DNA of 64,000 nt from Lucifuga dentata (lineage: Eukaryota > Chordata > Actinopteri > Ophidiiformes > Bythitidae). The notes below the pieces were generated by a model that had not been told where the DNA came from, did no database searches, and worked only from the letters and a program-made list of their open reading frames with translations. Position numbers and translations under genes: made by a program. Numbering within the stretch: the stretch's first letter is position 1; every line of letters begins with the position of its first letter. The stretch is taken from NCBI GenBank assembly GCA_014773175.1, contig VXCM01005740.1, forward strand, positions 1 through 64,000, in the 5' to 3' direction. Below, in pieces: positions 1-12,395 of this stretch.

Positions 1-624
1 AAAGTTCAGTGGCAGTGAGGAAGAGTTTCGTTCAGCAGGGTTCACAGCATACTGAACATTTATGAGTTAATCTTCACTAGACCACAAGGAGAGAAGCTCA
101 GGCTGCAGATTTTCATGCTTTTATCCAATGGGGTAGTACGGAGCCCAGGAGTTTGAACAAGTTAACAAAGTCATTCGAACGACTTAATTTTTTTTTTCTC
201 CCTGAGCCCTCCCAGGCTCCGTAGGGTAGAGATCCAGATAGACATATTTAAAAACACTTGGGTTAATGCTTTCCCTTATTCTCATTTATTCCACAAAACA
301 GCTCTTTGAAAATGAATAGCAGAACATTACAATAATTTTTCGCAGCTTGTTCTGTTCCTCCCAGCACCTGTGACACACACATCCCCTTCACTCACACAGA
401 CACACACACTCACACATCGAATCTCTCTTTGATCTCGGCCCCAAATAAATGGTGCACAGATGCTCATGGTATCAACAAACAGGCTGGGTTTAGAGTCAGA
501 ACTGGAAAATAGACATGGGACGGATGACATTTGCTATTTTGACATTATTATTATATGTCTTTTTGCTGTTTCCTGTTTGTATTATGGATTGAAGCTCATC
601 TTATTGGTTTGTACTGGAACTTAC
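1..624 (-). other. lrrc17 intron 1 (part)
   Basis: Sequence downstream of the lrrc17 donor on the minus strand. It contains short CA-rich runs around 372-415 and no further LRR-coding sequence that I can recognise. Confidence 0.6.
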
Positions 625-903
625 CTGAATCTTGTTTCTTGCCAGCAGCAGATGATCGATATCTTTGGGCCAGTCCTGCATGACTGTGGTCAACTGCCTG
701 TCCTGACAGTCCAGGTACTTCTCTCCCGCCTCCACGTACTCCTTACACTCCTCAGTCTGACGCCTCACCGCCTCAGCCCTGCCCCTGCCCCGTACGCGGC
801 CCCCGGCATCCCCTTGCAGCGCCCTGGCCCCCGCCCGAGGGCCTCGCCGGGGCTCGGCTGACCGGAGGAGCAGCAAGAGGAGGAGGGTGGCGAGGAGACG
901 CAT
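625..903 (-). CDS. lrrc17: lrrc17 coding exon 1: signal peptide and LRR N-cap
   Basis: 93 codons from ATG (903-901) to a consensus donor, exon ending ATTCAG followed by GTAAGT (625/624), phase 0. Residues 1-17 form a leucine-rich signal peptide (MRLLATLLLLLLLRSAEP). A Gly/Arg/Ala-rich basic linker follows, then a cysteine-flanked N-terminal cap and the first LRR strand. The segments KYLDCQDRQL and HLLLARNKI closely match my recollection of vertebrate LRRC17, which supports orthology rather than a generic LRR protein. Cysteines of the cap are near residues 53 and 66. The linker is very GC-rich compared with its surroundings. An antisense open frame covers the same region but has no recognisable content. 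Confidence 0.88.
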
Positions 904-1004
904 GATGGAGGAGAGGGGGAGGAGAGGAAGGGAGGCCTCTGGGTAATCAGGTCAACTTAGGGAGACTGTTGCTGGCGGAATGGGAGACAGGACGCCGGTC
1001 ACAG
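904..1004 (-). other. lrrc17: lrrc17 5' UTR part of exon 2, with splice acceptor
   Basis: Directly upstream of the start codon, the minus strand has a pyrimidine tract followed by CTCAACGCACAG and then CTGTGACC. This is a good 3' splice site with its first exon base at 1004. The exon carrying the start codon therefore begins about 100 bases before the ATG. The acceptor is read from sequence only. Confidence 0.6.
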
Positions 1005-1242
1005 CTGTGCGTTGAGGAAGAAAAAAAAACAGAGGAAGAGACAGATGAATTTCACTGAGCAACTGACTCAAATTTATTCACACTTCCAGCTGCACTTTAC
1101 CCATTTTGGTTAGAATAACGACAGTAAAAGCACGAGGATTTGTCTTGGTGGCATGTGCAGACGTGTGATAAGTTTATAGTAACATAGGACATGTTGAGAG
1201 GACATGTTGAAAAAATTAGCAGGGTGACATGAAAATGAGGGG

Positions 1243-1471
1243 GGAGAGAGAGAGAGAGAGAGAGAGCGGGGGGGGGCAAACAGGAAGGAGGGATTAGAGG
1301 ACGAGAGAGAGAGAGAGAGAGACATTTGTTAAGTGTTAACATATTAAGGGTTAAAACATGGCCATGTTTACGTTTTTCTTCCTCGATTGCCCTTACTGTA
1401 CCTCCCACTCAATACACCCTGATGTTCTCTCTCTCTCTCTCTCTCTCTGTCTTCCTTCCNCCCCCCCCCCC
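1243..1471. repeat. GA/CT microsatellites and a poly-C tract with a gap
   Basis: (GA)n at about 1245-1266 and 1303-1322, (CT)n at about 1424-1448, then poly-C broken by an N at 1460. The N marks an unresolved homopolymer length. Confidence 0.9.
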
Positions 1472-1945
1472 CTTTCATATTCCATGCCTTTCTGCTTTCA
1501 TTTTCTCTGCTGAATAATTAATAGTGTTTCCCAAACATTCCCAGCGTTCAGGATGTTTATGTCTCTACACTTGCAGAGATGTATGTGTATGTGTGTATGT
1601 ATGTGTGTGTGTGTGAGTGCGGGTGAACATTTGTTTCAGGGTACATCTGTTAACATGCATAGAGGTATGTAGACATGTGCAGAGCAGAGTAACAGTGGTA
1701 TTTTCTGAATTTGTGATAAATGAACTGCTTTAACAAAGTTTTTGGACTTGAACAAGACGAAACTATTTATTCATCCGTTCACACACACACACTCACACTC
1801 ACGCAAACCTGAGCTGCTATCACCTGTCACAAACCATGTGGGCAATCAGTCTTTACACAAAATATCAGAATTAAATAAATACAAATACAGTGCATCATAT
1901 AGTATATACACTACATATGCATACAATAGGCTGTATGTCTCTTAA

Positions 1946-2633
1946 AGGACCATACCAGCTACAGGTATTTTGCATGTTTGAGCCTAATATATTCAATTTT
2001 CATACACGTAATGTTACTGACAATTATTTCCCAAAGCATACTACTGGAACAGTGAATTAAAAATGTTTTTCCTACTTTCAGACCTCCAGTTCATTCTGGT
2101 ATGCTATTAAAATCAACTTGATGATACTTGAAATGTTCTTGGGATAGGTAATCCATCATCGGTGAACATGATGTGTATTCAGATTTCTTTTTAGAAGTTA
2201 TGTAATTTTAGCGTTTAAACGCAATAAAAAGCAAGTGAATGTATGTCGGGTGGCATGGTGGCTCAGTGGTTAGCACTGTCGCCTCACATCAAGAAGGTCC
2301 CGGGTTCGAGTCCAGCCAGTCCTTTCTGTATGGAGTTTGCATGTTCTCCCTGTGTCTGCGTGGGTTTCCTTCAGGTGCTCCAGCTTCCTCCCACCTCCAA
2401 AGACATGCAGGTCAGGTGAACTGGAAACTCTAAATTGACCGTAGGTGTGAATGAGTTTGTCTGTCTCTATGTGTCAGCTCTTTGATAGACTGGTGACCTG
2501 TCCAGGTGAACCCTGCCTGTCGCCCAGTGAACGCTGGGATAGGCTCCTGCCCCCATGACTCTTAACAGGAAAACGGGTATAGAAAATGGATGGATGGATG
2601 GACTCAAACATGCACAATCGCTGGTATGGTCCT
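1946..2633 (+). mobile_element. TTAA-flanked MITE copy 1, interrupted by a SINE
   Basis: Begins AGGACCATACC after TTAA (1942-1945) and ends GGTATGGTCCT before TTAA (2634-2637). The left part follows the family (TTTGCATGTTTGAGCC and onward) to about 2247. A SINE follows, and only the last ~30 bases of the right terminus remain. Most of the right half was therefore lost with or after the SINE insertion. No coding capacity. Confidence 0.85.
2248..2602 (+). mobile_element. tRNA-like SINE inside MITE copy 1
   Basis: Starts with GGCATGGTGGCTCAGTGGTT, which includes an A-box-like TGGCTCAGTGG, followed about 40 bases later by the B-box-like GGTTCGAGTCC. It ends in a (GGAT)n tail, as is common for fish SINEs that borrow a LINE tail. 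This internal pol III promoter and tail layout is characteristic of tRNA-derived SINEs widespread in fish. The exact family name was not assigned. Confidence 0.75.
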
Positions 2634-3390
2634 TTAAAGTGCTGTCTATCTGGGTGGGAATTTTAAAACCTCACCTTTTACACCTGAATTTCCTCACACA
2701 GCGTAAATTTTGCTATATCTGAGGGCTTCATAGCCATTGTTCTCACTTGGCTTCCACTTACTGGGACTTGAAGCTGCACATAAGTGTAATATTGAAGGTG
2801 TTCTTATGGTGTGGAGGACAAATGTCACAGTAATGGTGTGAAATTATGCCGAGTCACTAGTTTATGCATTTGTGTGGAAAACTTTTTTTGCCTCACTATT
2901 CTTTGTTGCTTTAGAGTCTTTTTTTTCCCATTTTGCAGTTATTGCCATTTATACAGCCAAACTCAGACTATCACCACCTGTAAAAAATATTAATATTTAT
3001 GATTTAATAATGACGGCAGTTGTAGATCCTTTGCCACACAGTCACTTATTCTGGCCTCTGTGTGAATGTGCGCGTGTGTGTACAACTTTTATGACAAAAT
3101 AAGTGAGCCATTGGTCTCTTGTGTGATTAGAAACACTTGGCAAGCAAGATCTATAGATTTGCCAAGAAACACCACGCGCGCACATGCACACACAACCCCA
3201 CACAAAAGCGCGCAAGCATGCACGTACATGCTGAGTCAGTCCAACTGTACCAAACCGCAGCTCCCTTACAGTCTTCCAGTGTCTCCACAGTGGAATAAGC
3301 CTGTCAGTGCAGATGCTGTCATTCTTTGTGAATAGCAGACAGGCTGTGTTAGCTAACTACACACAAGACAGATGAGAATGCATCTGGGTG

Positions 3391-3411
3391 TGTGTGTGTG
3401 TGTGTGTGTGT
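3391..3411. repeat. (TG)n microsatellite
   Basis: Perfect TG dinucleotide run of about 10 units in the lrrc17 5' intron. Confidence 0.9.
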
Positions 3412-5859
3412 TTTCGTTCACTAAACATTCTTTGATTGTCAAACTATCAGTCCTGCCAAATTAACCAAAACATGAAAGTTAGACTTTTTTTCACTGCAGG
3501 AAAATGCAATAAAACACATTTAGTCAATCCTTTGCTCGAATCGGTTCATTTCAGCCGCCATCTGTCAGTGCTTGTGTGTTTTATTGTTCCGGTCTTTCTT
3601 GCACACACATGTTCATGTCTGTTCAGAAGCCTGGTAACTGTACATCGAGCTCATGTCTTTGTTTCATGAATGTGCAGCTGATGGCGGACACATTTTAACA
3701 CAAGGGCGAGATTTGTTCCAGTCAAAATAGACGTGAGTCAGAGGTGGAAGGCACAGGAAGAGTTCTGAACAGCTGCTGAGTGAGATCCGTTTTCTCCGTA
3801 ACCCTTCCCGGTTCAAGCAGTTTTATGTACTGTGATGTTACTGTGCCACACTCCTGTGCAGAGTGGGTAAAGCGTGGCATTAACACTGCCAGAGTCCTCC
3901 ACAATACACTTAACGTGGCAAATCAGTGAGGTTTGAAGAACTTTACTTAAGTATTTCCATTTTGTCCTACTTTCTGCATTTTGGAAGGAAACTTTTTTTT
4001 TTTTGTACGTTACTACATTTACAAGATGACTGTACTTTTGAGAAACGTAATTTAGTGGATATTTTTTAGTATTTCAGTGCTTTTTTTTCCCATTATTTCT
4101 TCATTTCAAACTACAAAAGCTACAGAACCAAGGTTTTTCTCACTATCTGAAAAAACCTCATAACTCCAAATCTGCGGCTTTCCATTACTAATGTCAGATA
4201 CATATTAATGAATAATTTCACACTCTAGCAGGAACTTTCATTTACTTTGGATATTTTAGTGCTCATACATACTTATTTACTTTTACTCAAGGAGAATTTT
4301 GAATCCATAAACTTACTGGTAATCCAGTATTTATTTATTTATTTATTTTTTAGAATTTGTATTTTTACTTAATTATTTTCTTCTTCCATCACTGCAATTT
4401 TATAAAAGCTTATTAATTCTCATGTGACTTACCTGCTTGTATTTATCTGTATCACCTCCTGTGTGACTCACAGATTTAATAAGTATAATAAAGTAAATTA
4501 GGGACCGTTTATGAAAACATTACCCTATTTTGTTCAGTAAGTGCCACAAAAACAGAAGCTGGTATATGCTCCATGTCTGTATATTTTTCTTGTAAACCAC
4601 ACTTCTTTTCTTCTCCGCTTCCCTGGATGGTCAGTGAACTGACTCCAAACCGTTTAGACCAAAACTGGTGCTGCCCACATCTTTTCCACAACACAGGAAA
4701 GGCCCAGCCCCTGTCAACCCATAGAAAACTCTATCTGTGGTCAGTCTGCAATATCCAACACACATTCCAGCTCTAACCGAGGACACCCCAGCCCGACCCA
4801 TCCCTGTGGCTCACCTCAGCCTGTACCAGCCCAAATTAGCCTTTCCAGTCTAGTTTTATTCCCTGTTCCAGCTTGCTCCGGCCAGTCCATGCCAACCCAA
4901 ATCAGCCTTGCGGTAAATCTGTCTCCCTGTGTCCTTAAACATCCTGCAGAAGGCCCTCTGGGTTTAGGTCACTGCTCTTAATACCATGCAGACTGTGTAT
5001 TTATGCTGTTTTGATCTGCCTAGAACCAGAAGATAATTTTGTCTGGATGAGAAATGTCGCACCGACGTGCTTCCTGGTCTTAGCCAGTGGAGGAATAAGC
5101 TTGGAAACTGAGGCGAGGCCTTGAGGAAAAGGTGTTAGGAGCTTTGTGCACACTTATTCTGGTGTTTCTCAAACTGTGGAGAAGCACAAGGGCATCTCAA
5201 GACATAGAGAAGTTACATCAGGTACTTTTTTTTTTTTTTAAATCACATTTCAGCAGTTTATGTAGTGTTATATGTGGCTGACAATTTTATCAGTTTTCCT
5301 CCTGTCAGTAAAGTGCAGCATGCTAACAAGAGAAGTTTATAACCTTAATAATCGCTCTATTTGCAGTAATATATTTTCGCTTTTATATTAGTCATTTAAT
5401 TTTTTTACATCCCTGGCTCAATGTTCAGATTTTAGTATCATTAGGTGGTTTTTACAAGGAGACCACAACAGTAAAACAAATCCAACATAACCCAAGAGAT
5501 TACATCACTCAGCACTACCAGTTAACGCTTCCCAGAAACCTGTCCCGGTAACACTGATAATATGTAGATCGAGCATTTTTACGTCACCCATTGTGAGAGA
5601 AGATCAGTTATTTAGCGTGTACTCAGATAAATACAGCAGTGTATGAAAACTGCTGAGCAAATGGAAAAAAAAAAATCATTATTTGGTCATTTGAGTAATG
5701 GTGTTACAAATCATTTTAATGTCTTTTGCAAAACTAAACAAATTATCAAGTTAGTCTAAGGAGATATGAGAGATAGTAAATACTCAGCAGAAGTATGCAC
5801 TAAATCAGGACATTGTGCAGAGGGTGAGAGCATGAAGCAAGATAATAATTCAAAATGAA

Positions 5860-6640
5860 GCTAAACCAGTCCTTGACCATTTAAAATCTAATGTAAAAGA
5901 TACTGAGAGACAGTGGAGTTGAATTAAAACCGGTGTGATATGCTTGATGTCCTGAGGTTTGAAGATTGGTAGCCTTTCAGTAGACATTTTTGGAAGAAAT
6001 GTTCATTGCATTAGTCTAGCCTGCTGAAGATGAAAGCGTGGATTAGCTTTAGCATCTTGCTGTTCTTTGAAATGACCATACCACAGCAATATTCTCAGAT
6101 GGAAGAAGGCTGTTTTGGTCACTTTGTTTATATGCTAAGTAAAACTTACTGTATGTCTGAATCAAAGGCGTCATCCAGACTCATTACCTCTTATTTGATC
6201 TGGGGAACCAAAGAGCAAAGATTTTAGCCAGACTGTCTTTTCTGGCCTTGGAAATCAGCAAAGGTATCTCTGTCTTTGGCTTCAAGAAGTTGCTACTCAA
6301 CAAAAACGTAGAATTGTGTGTCATCAGCGTAGCTATAGAAATCAATGTATTTTCTGATAATGTCATCTAAGGGAAGCGTGTAAAATGAGAAAAGCAAAGG
6401 ACCAAGACAGGTTCCTTGCGCAATCACAAAAAAAATCCTTTAGATCTTATGGTCACAAAAATGACATAAAATTTCTTCTCTGTGATATATAACCAGAACT
6501 AATTAAGGATGTATTCAGAAAGACCTGCCACTTCTCAAGACATTCAATGAGAATGTTGTCAGAACTGAGACCTAATGGTTTTGCCCCTTGCTTTGAATTA
6601 CCATTACTTGTAATATTAGTGAAAATTTGAAGCTTATCCT
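5860..6640. repeat. Decayed copy of a dispersed fish repeat
   Basis: The segment matches, by memory, a very common fish interspersed sequence. The order of landmarks agrees: GTGTGATATGCT, CATTGCATTAGTCTAGCCTG, GCGTGGATTAGC, CATCAGCGTAGC, and GGACCAAGACAGGTTCCTTG. It has many substitutions and no open frame. The superfamily was not determined; it may be LINE-derived. Confidence 0.5.
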
Positions 6641-9600
6641 ATTGAGACACCCATTGTTATTTGTCAAACAGCATCAAATAAATGCAGAAAGGTTAAGCTA
6701 CATGTAAAGTAGCATGTCTGATGTGTTGCATAATGCAGTGGAAAGTATCGTTGTTGGCAGGAGTTCAATAGGGACATCGGCCAGGAGCATAGGAAATAGG
6801 AAGTTATACTGCTCTGCCAAAGACACAGAGGTCAAAGTGCAAATATGTGAACCAGAGGAATGACCCACATAGCTCCCAGACCAACACACACAAAGGCATA
6901 TGTATAAATAGTAAATTATAACAGCTATATTAATGGCCATGGACTGTAGACACCCACACACACAGCAGGAGAGGCAGACAAAACCAGACATGAGCTGTGT
7001 ATGTATATGTCTGTGTGTTTTGTACTGTCTGGCCTCAGCAGACCAGAGGAAACACAGACAGGTTGGCCTCTGATGCCATTACATACCACCTACATCAGGG
7101 ACAGGCGGAGATTATTAGCAAAAGAGGAAAAGAGGAAGACTGACACCTCTGTGGAAGGACAGGAGGAAGAAGAAGAGGAATACTCGCTGCATCTTTGTTT
7201 CCATAAAAGAAACCTACAGGATAGAGAGTGAGAACTAAAGGCAGGAGTAATGTCAGGGGTGAATTACTGCAGGAATATTCCTCCTGGCAAAAGACTGACC
7301 GGTTTATTTGGTCTCAGGTGAAAGACTGACACAAGAAGAATCCCAAATGACACCCAATGAGTTTTCTTCATTCATTTCACAACTGATGTGTACAGATTAT
7401 AGTTTTAGACGTGCATATCGTGAGGTCAGATCCAATTCGAACTACAGCACCAGTTTCAATTCTAAAAATTAACATGTTTTATAGAATTGTGATGGGTCCA
7501 ACTGTCTAAGGCTTGATAGACAGCTAACGTGATCAGACTTTCAACAAATTTCAAATGCTATCATGACCAAATACGGGTTATAATTTGACTAAAAAGGCAT
7601 AAACCGTCTTAAAACAAGGAGAATTCTTCCCCACCCAAGCCTTTCTAATTTCACTTCATTCAAACAAAAATAACAACACAAAAGCTACAAAAATCTCCAC
7701 TTCTGAAACTAAGATGTCACAGATTCTCCCCCGCAAAGCCTTGAAGCTGCACAGTTGCTACCTGCGCCGACTGCCCACGCGGGTTTTCAATGCTCCAGTA
7801 ATGCTGGACATGGCACAGGGTATGGAAAGAATATAAAAAGTCTCCAGAGGAAACAGTCCAGAACACAAGGGCCACTCTGTACAGAGAGCAAGAGAGAGAG
7901 AGGAAGAGAGAGGGACAGAGCCAGAAGGACAGATGACAAAAACAATAATGAAATGAGTGAGTTAAAATTCAGCTGCCAGAGGAAAAGACAGATGAGAGGG
8001 GTAGCGGACGGTTTTAAGTCACTCAGTATTGGCAGTAAGTCAGCCTGGGAGGCAATAAGTCAGCGAGGCAGTTAATTACAGAGAAATAGACCAGAGAGAG
8101 AGACGGAGTCTGAGAACAAGAACAGGGAGGGAGCCTGGACAAATTTGACTTATTTTTAATTTCCTTTGCCAGCCAGCCTCCCCGTAAGCTGACCTGACTT
8201 TGTTTGCCTTGGGTCGAATTTCCTGTATGGGAGAGACTGCAGCCACTTATCATGTAACAGCCAAAATCTAGTTATACAAGAAACCCAGGGAGGGAAAGAG
8301 TGAAAGTATGGATGAAAACCAACGAGGGGAATGGGTCTAACCACAAACCCTAAACTCTAAACCCCAAGGTGAGACAATGAGACATTGATGGATATGTACT
8401 GTGCAGATATACATTATATATAGAGAGACAGACAGACAGACCTCTGAGAGCTTAACTGAAACCAGACAAGTTCATGTCTGCAAAAGTGGAAAGGAGAGAT
8501 GGACTCTGAGAGACTTTGACTTGTCAAAAAGGACCAGAGATGATTAAATCACACACTGTTTTTATCTCAATCTCTCAGGTCCAAACATATCCCCAAGAAT
8601 AGTAAGTAGAACCCTGGAAAAACAGTCACATCCCATGCAAATATGTGTGCGCATGTCCCTGAGTGTGTGTGTGTTTTTGTGTGTGTTCCTTCTCAGCTGA
8701 CGTTATGCAGGCATCATTGCAGTCTCTCATTCTTTCTTGGCTGCATCTACTCAAGTTCTCCCCTGGAGATTTCTAATCGTAGAGCACTGAGCTTCATCAT
8801 AAAACTAAAAACACAGGAGTGAATCACAATAAAAAGTTATGGAAATAATTTATTTTTCTATTCTATATTTTCAGAGTCTAGAGAACTGGCTTTATTAGAA
8901 TTGCATGGAGTTAAAAAAAAAAAACTGTCATGAGATATTTAACAGAGCTCACACACAGCTATGTTGATTGGCTTGGCCTGGCGCCAGACACATCTGTACC
9001 TTAAACACACACACACACTCGCAACAGCCGTGACCTGTGAGTGCACACACACTCTCCAAACATACTTCTCCTCTGCTCCTACTCATGCACTTACTCCTCT
9101 TACTACAAAGTGTTCCACTTCAACTTAACTGCAGCAAGCTGAAACAGCAGAAATCTCACCAAACCTCTCTGTAATCAGTGTGAACGTGCAAGTCAGGCTT
9201 TTTTCTGCTTTTTTTCCGGTGCAGAATTCCACAGTGAAACCACACGTTGCTTTGGTTCTGCTCTGCATAAGTCTGGAATTTTATAGAGGCATGCACCTAC
9301 ATATACACACATACATACGCCTTAACATACACACACAAAAAAATACATTCTTAAGCAACTGTACTCACAAATTGTACAATAAATCTCTTTTCAGTGCTCC
9401 TAGCTTCCCTTTGGGTATTTTGCAATGTTGTCCTCAAACCTTGGAGCTCTCCGCACAAGAGCAAGCCGACAAATCTCATGAATCACAGCTAACACCAAAG
9501 GTCTCCCAGCTCTGTTTCATTTTTAGACAATGAGTTGCCTATGTAGGCTATTCCACGAACACGAGCCGTTCGCCGGATATGGTTATCCAGAATTCCTTAC

Positions 9601-10700
9601 AGTGCAAAAACACGTCCCAGAGGGAGAGTAACCCATCACTCTGGCAGACACACAGTAGTGCTTCACTCTGAGTTACACAGGACCACCAGTTGCAGTTACA
9701 TAACAAAAAACTTCTTCTAAAATTTGCCTTTGTTGGAGGAAATCTAAGGGTAATGACCCTGCATAAATTGGGCTCAGCTTCAACGACTCCAAATTAGATG
9801 AGATGATAGTCAAAAAGCAAAGCTTACATCAGCAAGTTTTGGATTGCTGAGGTGAAACTGAATGCATTTTGAATGGAATAGATTAAAGAGAAGTGATTGC
9901 AAAGTTGGAGTCCTTTGCCCCAAAAATACAGTAAAAATGTCTTGATTAAATGTATGAACATTTTGAGTATTATGCAAATGTGCTTCATATATTTTATGCA
10001 TCTTGGCATGCCTTCAGATTTGCATATAGTACAACATATGCAGCATGCAGAACAAATTAATCTTTGTGTCACTAAAACTGCAGACTAGATGAATGTGTGT
10101 CCTACACCGCTGTAGTCCATTGTGTTTTACTGCATCTTGCACCTCATGAGTGAAGTCCAACCTAACTGCAAATAAAGCTCATAAATTAATCTTGTCTTAA
10201 GGCAATGTTTGTGTTTTTTGTATCTGGATAAACACCTAATGCATTTCCACAAACCTATAACTTAACTTTTAATTAATCTAAAGCCTTTAGTAAGTTATTA
10301 ACAAAACCTTGTCATGCTCATTCTTTCCCCTTGCTGTTACTGTCAATGCATGTCTCTTATATGTAGGGAACAAAGGAATGGGCTTAGAGGAAGTCATATC
10401 CCCTGTAAAACTATCAAAAACATAAATAAAAGAGGCAGAAATGATTCTCTGGTGAGTTCTATTACATTACACTCCTGCATCTAAGTAAGTATTTTACAGC
10501 AAGATTATACATAATGTGTTTCATCTGCAAGAATTAAACTGTGTTTCCAAATCACACGTGCCAAAACTCTCATTACACATTGAATATGGCAACAGGAAGC
10601 AGTAGAAATTATCAGGGATTTGCTGCTGCTTCCATCAGAATAGTCTTCTGTAGAGAGATAGCTTTGACGCAGTGCAGCCAAATGTGACGATTTATCCTAC

Positions 10701-10879
10701 CTGTGCAGGGAGAGAGTCTGGCTCAGGCTCGTCCACTAGGACCTGCAGATCTCCGGTTGGTCCCGCGTCCCCGGCTCCTAGTCCTGTCATGAGCGCTGTG
10801 TCCAAGCCAAGAAAATCTGCCTGTTCTGCCTGTAACTCAGTGCCTGGACTGAGCGACTTACAACTGGCTTCTCCTCCAG

Positions 10880-10900
<21 letters not shown>
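10701..10900 (-). other. lrrc17: Probable lrrc17 non-coding first exon with a short upstream ORF
   Basis: On the minus strand a donor (CTGCACAG followed by GTAGGAT, exon end at 10701) closes a GC-rich segment that is the nearest plausible leader exon for lrrc17. An ATG at 10790 opens 30 codons in frame to the donor. Joined to the acceptor at 1004 it would read CTG then TGA, giving a 31-codon upstream ORF. The other limit is unclear because (CT)n tracts begin near 10880. It could instead belong to an unrecognised gene or be a chance donor. Confidence 0.4.
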
Positions 10901-10916
<16 letters not shown>

Positions 10917-11004
10917 ACCCACAAGTCTGTGCAGATTACTCCCTATGCTGAGTGATTGAGTGCTGCCTTGTACAATCTCCGTCTCTCCTTCTCCCTCACA
11001 CAGA

Positions 11005-11040
<36 letters not shown>
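10880..11040. repeat. Two (CT)n microsatellites beside the lrrc17 leader exon
   Basis: CT tracts at about 10880-10917 and 11009-11038, which are GA on the transcribed strand. Promoter-proximal GA tracts can bind GAGA-type factors or simply expand by slippage. No TATA element was identified. Confidence 0.85.
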
Positions 11041-12284
11041 ACCCACTCAGATGGATGCACTCAAGAGTGTGAAGAGAGAGACAGAGAGGGTGAGAGAGAG
11101 ACTGTGTGTGTAAGGAAAACTGGTCTCTGAGGAACCACAAGGCTGTCTGGTTTCACATTACGCATACGCACCCCCCGCCCACACACACATGCACACCCAA
11201 ATGTTAAACTAATGGCCTTCCTCTGGGATATGCTACTAACTGGTCCTATGGATAGAAAGTGAACAAGAAATAGAGCATGCACATGCTATTTAGAAATATG
11301 CAAAGATTACCAGGTATGTGGATGATGCAGGCAAAACAGTCACCGATAACTGCAGGCACCCATGCGTGCGTGTGTGTGTGTGTGTACGGTTGTGTGGCGT
11401 CGTTTCTAGCAGAAGGGAGAGCCTCAAAATAAATCTTGGCAGGTTTGTTCTAAAATGGCCTTGGTCTGCTTCCAACATCTGCCTTTGGTTTAGTGGAGGA
11501 TCTCTCCTTTGTTATCAGGGCATGAGCCATGTTGCCATGTTGCAGCGAATGCTTGTGGCTTTGCGTGTTGTTGTGTTTTAAAGAGTTTGGCACCCATCAT
11601 CTGGAGTGCATCATGTACAGTGGTAAAGCTTACATAACACGCAAGAGGTGGAAACTCATTTACACTTAATTGCTGTAGTCTCTTGGTTGATAATGAATGC
11701 TGTGTAGTAGATTTTGTGTAGTATGTGACGTAAAGAGCTGTGGAGATTCCCACAGTGACAGCAGACTGATTACCACTTGTTGCTAACATGAACCAGCTGG
11801 CCTGTCAGACACAAACCGGCTTCCACAGGTTTCATCAACAAGCAAAGAGGCGTTCTGTTTAGTTTCGTGGTGCCAGAGAACAATAATTGTGCTGCTCCTC
11901 CTCTGTCCTCCTTGCTGTATCCTCTCTTCTTCTCTTCTGGATGAAGAGTCAAACAGCTCCATATTAGGACCACCATTCCACGCTGTCTTAGATGGAGTGT
12001 TTACCACCAAACACTTCAAACTGCTTCAAGATACTTACACCAGGGCAACTGTTTTAAGTTTGAAGAGCAGGGCTGGTGACCTGAGGCTTTTCCGCAACAA
12101 CTACAAAACAGCCAAAATCTGCTGGACACGTCGGTTAGCAGTCAACAAGTCGGCCATGATGACATACAGTAGTTCCCCGCCTTCACACACACCTACAAAA
12201 GTGTACATTTACCCACAGCGAGTCAGGGGTCTGAGGCATACCTGTCAACATTGAACTTTGAAATATGGGAGGTTTTCTGGGACG

Positions 12285-12395
12285 CGACCCTGGACTGACC
12301 CGATCACATTCAACACACAATAAGTGTGTGTGAGCCCTAACCCTAGATGTGCTCTATTGTGCTATATAGAGCTGGGGAACATAGGAATGACCCTG
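12285..12395. repeat. Array-less relative of the 54.3 kb minisatellite element
   Basis: Shares AAGTGTGTGTGAGCCCTAAC, ATGTGCTCTATTGTGCTATA and GAGCTGGGGAACATAGGA with 54710-54790 but lacks the 16 bp tandem array. It is a short member of the same dispersed element family. Confidence 0.7.

Larger units (their letters stand above)
1005..10700 (-). other. lrrc17 5' intron, repeats only
   Basis: Intron implied by joining the leader donor at 10701 to the acceptor at 1004. It holds GA/CT tracts, a MITE with a SINE (1942-2637), a (TG)n tract (3391-3411) and a decayed dispersed repeat (about 5860-6640). A CCAGCCC-rich stretch near 4780-4910 looks like a worn tandem repeat. No other exon was recognised. 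Confidence 0.45.
625..10900 (-). other. lrrc17: lrrc17 gene, 5' part (leader exon, long 5' intron, first coding exon)
   Basis: Gene span on the minus strand. A probable leader exon (donor side at 10701) splices over about 9.7 kb to an exon starting at 1004 that carries the start codon. The remaining coding exons lie before position 1. LRRC17 is a secreted leucine-rich-repeat protein known in mammals as a negative regulator of osteoclast formation. The long 5' intron holds repeats only. The upstream limit of the leader exon is a guess; the sequence there is (CT)n-rich. Confidence 0.75.

Noticed and set aside
460..861. 133-codon plus-strand ORF at the lrrc17 exon
   Set aside because: Antisense shadow of the GC-rich lrrc17 coding exon, composed of Pro/Leu/Ser runs.
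10692..11060. 122-codon minus-strand ORF as a protein gene
   Set aside because: Half of it is RERERE from (CT)n tracts. The remainder is better explained as a non-coding leader exon ending in a donor.
12335..12350. CCCTAACCCTAG telomere-like motif (also near 54735)
   Set aside because: Only one or two units, part of a dispersed repeat family; not an interstitial telomere.
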